Assembly (NCBI GenBank): GCA_905196835.1
Contig: CAJJWN010000009.1
Coordinates: 1-64,000, forward strand
DNA from: an uncultured Prevotella sp.
GTDB taxonomy: Bacteria > Bacteroidota > Bacteroidia > Bacteroidales > Bacteroidaceae
Reading direction: 5' to 3'
Length of the DNA stretch: 64,000 bases
Shown: positions 52,301-58,154 of the stretch, in pieces
Layout: the number at the start of each line of letters is the position of its first letter
Numbering within the stretch: position 1 is the stretch's first letter
The notes under the pieces: generated by a model
The model's input: the letters and a program-made list of their open reading frames with translations, nothing else
The model's database searches: none
Told to the model about the DNA's origin: nothing
Position numbers and translations under genes: made by a program

Positions 52301-52713
52301 GCCTGTTCGCCCAGCTTGCCCTAAGCCTCATCGCGGAGAAGAAGAACGACAAAGCCGCAAAGGTATTGGCTTACTCAGAAAAGGTGCTGCCTTATTACAA
52401 TGTCCCGCTCAACTATCTAAGCGGCGGACTTGATATAGCAAAGGCATACGCACTGCTCGGAAACAAAGCAAAGGCGAAAGAGACCATTAACGCTGTGTTC
52501 AACAACGCCCATCAGTACATGGCGTGGTACAACACCCTGTCAGGCAGCCGCTTCACGCAGGCTCAGCAAGACTGCATGATGCACATCTACATAATGAGCA
52601 TGTGCATTGACATTGCCGACACGTTCGACAAGACATTTGCAGACAAGCTTGAAAAGCAGCTCAACGCCGATGCCGCAACATATCATGGCAAAGGCGGAGT
52701 AATGCCACAATGA
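49399..52713 (+). CDS. DUF2723 large membrane protein (glycosyltransferase-like)
   Basis: 1104 residues. The N-terminal DUF2723 region (about 1-210) contains the motif TASFWDCPEFITTGYKLEIG followed by HPPGAPFF, like the acidic first loop of lipid-linked glycosyltransferases (GT-C fold; animal TMEM260 is a relative). About a dozen membrane segments run to residue 680; a soluble part with two TPR-like helices ends the chain. The expected activity is transfer of a sugar from a polyprenyl phosphate to protein in the periplasm, inferred from the fold. It has its own promoter. Confidence 0.85.
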   Translation: MKQFRLVDNIVGWLAFFIAAFVYCSTIEPTASFWDCPEFITTGYKLEIGHPPGAPFFMLTANLFSQFASDPSQVAMMVNTMSALLSATCILFLFWTITHLTRKLILKDWSALTTNKLIAIEASGLVGALIYTFSDTFWFSAVEGEVYAYSSAFTAVVFWLILKWEDHADEPHSDRWLVLIMYMTGLSIGVHLLNLLCVSAIVLVFYYRKFPNANLKGSLIALLISFVLIATILYGVVPGIITVGGWFELFFVNTLGCPFNTGVIIYIILLVAAVIWAIYESYTGKSFKRTNLSFLLAVAMLGVPFYGYGWSAFFIGIVVLAVLWIVVNRKVNNKPLVSARIKNTTLLCMLMLMIGYSSYAITVIRSSANPPMDQNSPEDIFTLGSYLSREQYGDNPLAYGQAYTSQVKLDVEDGMCRPRMKYGAPIYQRKEKASPDEKDSYFVVGRKRDYVYAQNMLFPRMWSSSHAEAYESWMGGVDGTQVPYDRCGEPIMVKMPTMLENLRFFLSYQCNFMYWRYFMWNFAGRQNDIQGNGELEHGNWITGISWLDNMRLGDQSKLPDDLKNNKGHNVFYCLPLLLGLIGLFWQAYRGQRGIRQFWVVFFLFFMTGLAIVLYLNQTPMQPRERDYAYAGSFYAFAIWCGIGVAAIIDLLKKYAKLNSTAATAAVSILCLLVPIQMASQTWDDHDRSGRYVCRDFGQNYLMSLQDKGNPIIFTNGDNDTFPLWYNQEVEGVRTDARVCNLSYLQTDWYIDQMCREAYDSPTVPITWPRLDYCSGTNDYIDVMPELKGQVLDFYKNNPEEAKATFGENPFEVKNIMKHWVRSRNADMHVIPTDTLYITIDKEAVKKSGMMMAADSIPDRMVISLKGKNALYKGDLMMLEILAQCNWTRPVYVATTVGSENYMNLGDNFVQEGLANRITPFTTNVAGAKNFDTERVYTNMTTRFKFGGIDKKGIYLDETVMRMCYTHRRLFAQLALSLIAEKKNDKAAKVLAYSEKVLPYYNVPLNYLSGGLDIAKAYALLGNKAKAKETINAVFNNAHQYMAWYNTLSGSRFTQAQQDCMMHIYIMSMCIDIADTFDKTFADKLEKQLNADAATYHGKGGVMPQ

Positions 52714-52809
52714 TTTTTTTGAAGGAGAAAGGAGAGGAGGAGTAAGGAAAGAATATCTCTTGTTTCTTTGCTCTTTCCCTCCTTACTACACAAAACACGA
52801 AAGAGGAAA

Positions 52810-53421
52810 ATGATTATCGAGCAGCCTGCCAAATGGCTACGCTGGCTATATCCGAGGGCCACATGGCGCATGGACAAAACGGAGAAGGCGGTTTACCTGA
52901 CTTTCGACGACGGTCCCATACCCGAATCTACCCCGTTCATACTCGACACATTGGCAGCATACGGCGCACACGCCACATTTTTCATGGTCGGTGACAATGT
53001 CAGGAAATACCCCGAATTGTTCAAGCAGATTGTCAATGCAGGTCACCAGGTAGGCAACCATACGTTCAACCACTGGGGAGGCTTCAAGCATACCACCAAG
53101 GCTTATAGCGCAAACGCGGAGAAAGCCAACCTGCTTATCGGTGCCCACTTGTTCCGTCCGCCGCACGGATGGATGCGTTGGGAACAATATTTTTGGCTCG
53201 GGCGCAAATATCGCATCGTAATGTGGGACCTCGTAACACGCGATTACAGCAAGTGGATAACCGCCGAAGACGTGCTCAAAAACGTCAAACGCTACACGCG
53301 CAACGGCTCCATCATCACGTTCCACGACTCACTGAAGAGCATCGACAAGTTGCGCTATGCCCTGCCGGAAGCGTTGAAGTGGCTGAAAGAACAAGGATAT
53401 GAGTTTAAGACTTTCGAGTGA
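52810..53421 (+). CDS. Polysaccharide deacetylase family protein
   Basis: 203 residues from ATG 52810; an upstream in-frame ATG at 52768 lies in a repeat and adds basic residues only. NodB domain motifs: TFDDGPIPE (catalytic Asp and metal Asp), GNHTFNH (two metal His), LFRPPHG and ITFHDS. It removes N- or O-acetyl groups from a glycan, perhaps peptidoglycan. No signal peptide is visible, though the N-terminal stretch has an amphipathic Trp-rich helix. Its end overlaps queG by 23 bases. Confidence 0.9.
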   Translation: MIIEQPAKWLRWLYPRATWRMDKTEKAVYLTFDDGPIPESTPFILDTLAAYGAHATFFMVGDNVRKYPELFKQIVNAGHQVGNHTFNHWGGFKHTTKAYSANAEKANLLIGAHLFRPPHGWMRWEQYFWLGRKYRIVMWDLVTRDYSKWITAEDVLKNVKRYTRNGSIITFHDSLKSIDKLRYALPEALKWLKEQGYEFKTFE

Positions 53422-54313
53422 ACATATTAAAGCCGAGGCAAAAGCCCTCGGCTTTTTCGCCTGCGGAATAGCCAAAGCCGGGACGGTATCGTCCGATTAC
53501 GCCGACAAGTTCCGCCGTTGGCTCGATGCAGGCGGACATGCAGACATGGACTATATGGCACACAACATTGACAAGCGGCTTGACCCGTGCCTACTGATGC
53601 CCGGCGTAAAGAGCATTGTCTGCGTCGCACTCAACTACGCTCCGGCAGAGCGTATGCCTGAAGGCGAACTGCAATTCGCCGCTTACGCCCTCGGCCAAGA
53701 CTATCACGACATTGTGAAGTCGCGCCTACATGCTCTCGCCGCACGCCTCAACATCACTGCATACCGCGCCTTCTGCGACACTGTCCCTGTCCTCGAACGA
53801 TACTGGGCAGCACAGGCCGGACTTGGTTGGCTCGGCCGCAACCACCAGCTAATCATACCCCACGCAGGAAGCATGTTTTTCCTTGGTGAGCTGTTTCTTG
53901 ACATAGAGCTTGACTACGACAAGCCGATGCCCTCACGTTGCGGCACATGCCACGCCTGCATTGAAGCCTGCCCTACCGGCGCATTATGCTCTGACGGCAC
54001 ATTTCGCTCGTCAAGCTGCCTCTCATATCTTACAATAGAAAACCGTGGCGGCATTCCATCCGAACACGCCGACAAGATGGGCAATACCGTCTACGGCTGC
54101 GACCGTTGCCAGGACGCATGTCCGCACAACCGCTTCGCCACGCCGACAACGGAGCCACAGCTACATCCCAAGCCTGAACTACTGCAAATGAAGCGCACCG
54201 ACTGGCAACAACTTACCGTCGAACAATACCGCAGCCTGTTCAAAGGCAGTGCCGTAAAACGAACCAAATACGAAGGACTGATGAGAAACATTAACTGCGT
54301 AATTAAGAGTTAA
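53399..54313 (+). CDS. queG: Epoxyqueuosine reductase
   Basis: 304 residues. A cobalamin-dependent N-terminal part (active-site acid in the region AYRAFCDTVPVLERYWA) and two 4Fe-4S clusters: CGTCHACIEACPTGAL and CDRCQDACPHN, with a third Cys group in RSSSCLSY. It reduces epoxyqueuosine to queuosine in tRNA. It starts inside the deacetylase gene (23-base overlap); the coupling does not suggest a shared pathway. The length is shorter than E. coli QueG because no C-terminal HEAT extension is present. Confidence 0.94.
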   Translation: MSLRLSSEHIKAEAKALGFFACGIAKAGTVSSDYADKFRRWLDAGGHADMDYMAHNIDKRLDPCLLMPGVKSIVCVALNYAPAERMPEGELQFAAYALGQDYHDIVKSRLHALAARLNITAYRAFCDTVPVLERYWAAQAGLGWLGRNHQLIIPHAGSMFFLGELFLDIELDYDKPMPSRCGTCHACIEACPTGALCSDGTFRSSSCLSYLTIENRGGIPSEHADKMGNTVYGCDRCQDACPHNRFATPTTEPQLHPKPELLQMKRTDWQQLTVEQYRSLFKGSAVKRTKYEGLMRNINCVIKS

Positions 54314-54424
54314 GAATTAAGAGTTAAGAAAATATGCCACAAATAAACTTAACTCCAATTATATGCTCTTAATCTATAAAATCATTCTTTCTTAATTCTT
54401 AATTATTAACTCTTAATTCTAAAT
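54299..54424. repeat. 'attaagagttaagaattaag' repeats after queG
   Basis: Left arm at 54301-54331 and right arm at 54389-54418, with an interrupted 57-base centre containing 'atgccacaaat'. It is a relaxed member of the conserved-loop hairpin family. Confidence 0.55.
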
Positions 54425-54431
54425 TCAAAAA

Positions 54432-54923
54432 ATGATAGGAAAAGACATTGCCATCGCCGCACTTGTGCGCGCCTTCTTCAAATATTACGTCACAGGTCTG
54501 CTCGAAGCGCAAACCGATGTTGACCCACAAGAACGTTTTGAACCGAAAAATATCAAGCGCATAATGCTTGACCGTTACGAGCGTATCTCAAAGCTATTCA
54601 ACCAGGAAGCATTTTACGCCTTGTCGCGCATGAACTACGAGGCGGAAGAAATAGAACAATTGCTGAAAGAATTTGTAAAAGAGCATACTACCGACATGGA
54701 GCTTGTGCGCTTCGCCTGCCGCACCGACGACATGTACAACGTAATGGTTGAGGAATACCGCCGCAACTTCACCAACCTGCTCGCCGGACACATTGAGACA
54801 CAAGACGAGCACGTCGGCGCATACACACGTCGCCCCGAACTCGGCGAAATCGCCATCGATACGGCAGAAAGCATAATAAACCGCATGGCGGCACGGGCAT
54901 ACGAGTTAGGCAAGTCTCAATGA
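54432..54923 (+). CDS. Small helical protein, unrecognised
   Basis: 163 residues, predicted from residue pattern to be almost wholly helical, without a signal peptide or membrane segments. Notable segments are IAALVRAFFKYYVTGLLEAQ and RITQ-free acidic helices such as YEAEEIEQLLKEFVKEHTTD. I cannot assign a family or function. It follows queG by 118 bases filled with hairpin repeats and converges with ybjQ. Confidence 0.55.
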   Translation: MIGKDIAIAALVRAFFKYYVTGLLEAQTDVDPQERFEPKNIKRIMLDRYERISKLFNQEAFYALSRMNYEAEEIEQLLKEFVKEHTTDMELVRFACRTDDMYNVMVEEYRRNFTNLLAGHIETQDEHVGAYTRRPELGEIAIDTAESIINRMAARAYELGKSQ

Positions 54924-54946
54924 GACTTGCCTAAAATTAAAAATTA

Positions 54947-55041
54947 ACAATTAAAAAAGTAAACCGCCTTGTTTCATATTCTTATTATAAACTTAAATAA
55001 GAAATGCAGGCAAGGCGGTTTACTTTTTAATTGTTAATTGT
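54947..55041. terminator. Long hairpin between convergent genes
   Basis: AACAATTAAAAAAGTAAACC-GCCTTG on the left pairs with CAAGGC-GGTTTACTTTTTAATT-GTT on the right (about 26 bases, one bulge) around a loop of about 45 bases. Confidence 0.7.
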
Positions 55042-55055
55042 TCTTCAGCCGCAGG

Positions 55056-55373
55056 CTAAAGAACTACCGCCGTACCGCTGCACGTCACCATCAACATGGA
55101 GCCGCCCTGCCCCACCGTCTCATAGTCAAGGTCGATGCCGACCACGGCATTGGCTCCAAGCTCGGCGGCACGCTCCTCCATTTCGCTAATGGCTGCATCC
55201 TTAGCCTCGCGCAAAACCTTCTCGTAAGTGCTGCTGCGCCCTCCGAAGAAATCGCGCAGCCCGGCCATAAAGTCCTTCAGTACGTTCGCGCCAATTATCG
55301 TCTCTCCCGTCACCACGCCCTTGTATTCCAGTATGCGGCGACCCTCAATAGTTGGTGTTGTTGATAAAAGCAT
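55056..55373 (-). CDS. YbjQ family (DUF74) protein
   Basis: 105 residues from ATG 55373, giving the family opening [19 protein letters not shown]. The rest follows the YbjQ/DUF74 pentamer pattern ([38 protein letters not shown]). Function is debated; a heavy-metal-binding role has been proposed. The ATG at 55397 is possible but adds a Lys/Arg stretch. The first 15 codons and the upstream region are duplicated at 58024-58148. Confidence 0.85.
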   Translation of the reverse strand: MLLSTTPTIEGRRILEYKGVVTGETIIGANVLKDFMAGLRDFFGGRSSTYEKVLREAKDAAISEMEERAAELGANAVVGIDLDYETVGQGGSMLMVTCSGTAVVL

Positions 55374-55455
55374 AGCCTTCCGTTTTTTAAGTTTCACTTA
55401 TTTTGATGCGAATATACGGAAAATTCCTTATATTTGCATAATCTTTATGACAAAT
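55331..55455. repeat. 125-bp direct repeat, copy 1 (ybjQ 5' end plus promoter)
   Basis: It covers the first codons of ybjQ and the region upstream of Mrr, including TATATTTG at 55429-55436. Copy 2 at 58024-58148 matches at 117 of 125 positions by eye with no gaps. Six of the eight differences fall in the first 35 bases. Confidence 0.85.
55429..55436 (+). promoter_or_regulatory. -7 box upstream of Mrr
   Basis: TATATTTG, 79 bases before the ATG at 55515; the identical box precedes the 58155 gene. Confidence 0.55.
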
Positions 55456-55514
55456 CGGCTCAAAAGCGTTTGTTCATAAAAACAACTGATATATAAAAAC
55501 ATTTGCATAACGCC

Positions 55515-56429
55515 ATGATACCGTCATTCGAAAAATTTTTCCTACCGTCACTACAATGTTTCGCCAAACAAAACTCGTGCGACGGGAAAATGCTACAAGA
55601 ACACTGCATTAAAGAACTTGGCCTGAACGAAGAAGACATAAGGGAACTAATAAAAAGCGACAGGAAAACAAAACTGCAAGACCGCATTTCATGGACTATC
55701 ACATATTTCTACCAGGCCTGCCTCATCGAAAGAATACAACGCGGCGTGTACAGAATAACGCAGCGCGGCAGGGATTTCCTAAAAAAACACCCGACGGACT
55801 TCGGCAAGGAAGACTTGTTGCAGTTCAAGGAGTTCAAGAAATACGCATCAGGCAACAAAGCCCCTACGGCGAAAAAACAAGAAGAGGTACATACTGCAAG
55901 CAGCAAAACCCCTTCCGAAATATTGGACGAGGCATATCAGGAAATAAACAAAGACCTCACGCAAAAACTGCTTGACGAGGTGAAAAGGCAAAGTCCGCAG
56001 TTTTTCGAGCAGCTTGTCATACGCCTGTTGGTCAACATGGGCTACGGCGGCAGCTTCGAGGATGCTGCCAAAGTGACCCAATACAGCCACGACGACGGCA
56101 TAGACGGCGTAATAAAGGAAGACAAGCTCGGCCTTGACACCATATACATACAGGCAAAGAGATACACCACGCAGGCCGTACAAAAGCCCGACTTGCAAAA
56201 ATTCATAGGCGCGTTGGTAGACTACAAGGCCACGAAGGGCATATTCATCACAACGTCGTCATTCTCGTCAGGTGCGCTGGAAACATGCAAAAAGGCGGAG
56301 CACGTCAAAATAATCCTTATCGACGGCCTCCAGCTCGCCAACTTCATGATTGAATACAACGTCGGAGTAAGCACAACGCAAGTGTACGAAATAAAACGCG
56401 TTGACACCGACTTTTTCGCCGAAGAATAA
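55515..56429 (+). CDS. mrr: Mrr family restriction endonuclease
   Basis: 304 residues from ATG 55515. The N-terminal winged-helix domain (about 1-95, MIPSFEKFFLPSLQ...) recognises DNA, then a Lys-rich linker, then the Mrr catalytic domain (about 150-295) with the PD-(D/E)xK elements GIDGVI and IYIQAKRY. Mrr is a type IV enzyme that attacks methylated DNA. It opens the defence island and is followed by AbiE. The gene keeps the chromosome's codon style, unlike the AT-richer genes after 56.5 kb. Confidence 0.88.
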   Translation: MIPSFEKFFLPSLQCFAKQNSCDGKMLQEHCIKELGLNEEDIRELIKSDRKTKLQDRISWTITYFYQACLIERIQRGVYRITQRGRDFLKKHPTDFGKEDLLQFKEFKKYASGNKAPTAKKQEEVHTASSKTPSEILDEAYQEINKDLTQKLLDEVKRQSPQFFEQLVIRLLVNMGYGGSFEDAAKVTQYSHDDGIDGVIKEDKLGLDTIYIQAKRYTTQAVQKPDLQKFIGALVDYKATKGIFITTSSFSSGALETCKKAEHVKIILIDGLQLANFMIEYNVGVSTTQVYEIKRVDTDFFAEE

Positions 56430-56484
56430 ACTATTTGTCATATCGGCGCAATATTTAATCACGATTGCAAAAGCCCCCATCCTA

Positions 56485-56555
56485 CAAAAACAGTAAAATT
56501 TTGAACAGAAAAGCATGTCAAACATATTTTTCTATTCAAAATTTTACTATTTTTG
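56485..56555. promoter_or_regulatory. Inverted-repeat operator of the abiE operon
   Basis: CAAAAACAGTAAAATTTTGA at 56485 onward (21 bases to 56505) and its inverted copy at 56535-56555 differ at one position. The right copy ends with TATTTTTG (56548-56555), the -7 box. AbiEi antitoxins are known to repress their own promoter through inverted repeats; this is the expected binding site. The ATG follows 4 bases after the box. Confidence 0.7.
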
Positions 56556-56559
56556 CGCC

Positions 56560-57186
56560 ATGAACAATCCTTTGCAACAATTAGGGAATATACCTATAAC
56601 GGTTTCAACCTTGGAGTCTCTTTTTCCACATATTAAGGGAATAAGCCAAAAGGTCAGATTGCTTGAACGCAACAAGTTAATTATCCGCCTCAAGAAGGGA
56701 CTTTATGTATGCCACCCTGAAGCGACAGGCAAAACACTGTCAACCGAACTGATAGCCAACCACTTGTATGCCCCCTCGTATGTCTCCATGTCTTCCGCAC
56801 TGCGATATTACGGATTAATACCTGAATCCGTATATTCAAAGCAGTCTATGACCTTGAAACACGCAAAAGCATTCGACACACCACTTGGAAAGTTTGAATA
56901 TACACATATTTCAAGAAAAGCGTTTCCCATTGGGCTTTCAAGCATCAAGAAAGACGGTTATGCTTTCATTATAGCCACACCTGAAAAGGCGTTATGCGAC
57001 TTGATTGCCAATTCAACAAATGTAAACCTTCGCTATATTAAAGACGCTGAAATCTATCTGGAGGAGGACATACGCATGGAACGTGACGAATTCAAGCAGA
57101 TGGATGCAGGCATATTCAAAGAATATATCAAGGTCGGCAAGAAAGCAGACTCTATACATACATTACTGAAACTACTAAGAAAATGA
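56560..57186 (+). CDS. AbiEi-type antitoxin
   Basis: 208 residues. An N-terminal winged helix (about 1-60, VSTLESLFPHIKGISQKVRL) binds DNA, and a C-terminal AbiEi domain holds LSTELIANHLYAPSYVSMSS and SALRYYGLIPESV. It represses the operon and counters the nucleotidyltransferase toxin. The start at 56560 follows the promoter within a few bases, so the transcript would be leaderless or nearly so. An upstream ATG at 56515 lies inside the operator and is rejected. It overlaps the toxin gene by ATGA. Confidence 0.9.
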   Translation: MNNPLQQLGNIPITVSTLESLFPHIKGISQKVRLLERNKLIIRLKKGLYVCHPEATGKTLSTELIANHLYAPSYVSMSSALRYYGLIPESVYSKQSMTLKHAKAFDTPLGKFEYTHISRKAFPIGLSSIKKDGYAFIIATPEKALCDLIANSTNVNLRYIKDAEIYLEEDIRMERDEFKQMDAGIFKEYIKVGKKADSIHTLLKLLRK

Positions 57187-58010
57187 AGAACTACATTTAC
57201 GACAACATGCTTTCTGCATACGACTTGTCAACAGAACAACAAAAACGGAATGCTATTTTTGAAGTGAACCAACAAGTCATACTTGCAGGTCTTTACAACG
57301 GAGGTTTTTTTGACGTTGCGGCATTCTATGGAGGCACGTGCCTCCGCATATTCCATAGCCTTCAAAGATTTTCCGAAGACATGGATTTTTCACTTTTAGT
57401 ACCCGATGAAAAGTTTGATTTCACGAAATACTTTCAGCCAATCATCAACGAATTTGCCGTTGTCGGCAGAGAAGTGGAGATAAAAAAGAAAAACAAAAAG
57501 AATTTCGGCAAGGTCGAGTCCGCTTTTTTGAAAGACAATACTGACGTATATGACATTTCCTTTCAAACAGACAAGTCAATAAAGATAAAGATTGAGGTTG
57601 ACACCCAACCTCCACTGGGATTCAGTACAGAGCAGAAATTGCTTCTACTTCCCCATTCTTTCATGACCCGTTGTTTCACCTTACCAGATTTGTTTGCAGG
57701 AAAGATGCACGCCTTGGTCTACCGCACATGGAAGAACAGGGTGAAGGGACGTGACTGGTACGACTTTGAATGGTATGTACGCCATAATATACCGATTGAT
57801 TTCACACACCTTGCCGAACGCGTGCTCCAGTTCAACAATGAAGTAATAGAACAAGATATGTTTATTATTAAATTGAAAGAAAAGCTGTCTTCCGCAAATA
57901 TAAACCAAGTAAAGAAAGACGTTCTACCTTTTGTCAGAAATCCGAAAGAGTTAGATATATGGTCAAATGATTATTTTCTACAACTGGCAGACATGATTAG
58001 GTTTGAATAA
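57183..58010 (+). CDS. AbiEii/AbiGii-type nucleotidyltransferase toxin
   Basis: 275 residues. The polymerase-beta-like active site is YGGTCLRIFHSLQRFSEDMD (GG-T and the SEDxDF acidic pair), with a third acidic residue in IKIEVDTQPP. FTLPDLFAGKMHALVYRTWK and RDWYDFEWYV are typical AbiEii motifs. The toxin transfers nucleotides and stops growth on phage infection. Coupled to the antitoxin by ATGA. It is AT-rich compared with the core genes, which supports transfer. Confidence 0.9.
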   Translation: MKNYIYDNMLSAYDLSTEQQKRNAIFEVNQQVILAGLYNGGFFDVAAFYGGTCLRIFHSLQRFSEDMDFSLLVPDEKFDFTKYFQPIINEFAVVGREVEIKKKNKKNFGKVESAFLKDNTDVYDISFQTDKSIKIKIEVDTQPPLGFSTEQKLLLLPHSFMTRCFTLPDLFAGKMHALVYRTWKNRVKGRDWYDFEWYVRHNIPIDFTHLAERVLQFNNEVIEQDMFIIKLKEKLSSANINQVKKDVLPFVRNPKELDIWSNDYFLQLADMIRFE

Positions 58011-58023
58011 CGGGACATTTAAG

Positions 58024-58148
58024 GTATGCGGAGACCCTCAATAATTAATGTCGCTGATAAAAGCATAGCCATCCGTTTTTTAAGTTTCACTTATTTTGAT
58101 GCGAATATACGGAAAAATCCTTATATTTGCATAATCTTTATGACAAAT
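58024..58148. repeat. 125-bp direct repeat, copy 2 (ybjQ' remnant plus promoter)
   Basis: The minus-strand copy of the first codons (MLLS...IEG) can still be recognised but is decayed (P to L, R to L). The promoter part from 58074 on has a single difference from copy 1 and contains TATATTTG at 58122-58129. Confidence 0.85.
58122..58129 (+). promoter_or_regulatory. -7 box upstream of the type IIG-like gene
   Basis: TATATTTG, identical to the box at 55429; the ATG choices are 58140 and 58155. Confidence 0.55.
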
Positions 58149-58154
58149 AATGTA

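Noticed and set aside
58026..58139. 38-codon extension of the type IIG-like protein
   Set aside because: It is translated from the 125-bp direct repeat, whose other copy is not coding in this direction, and it lies upstream of the -7 box.
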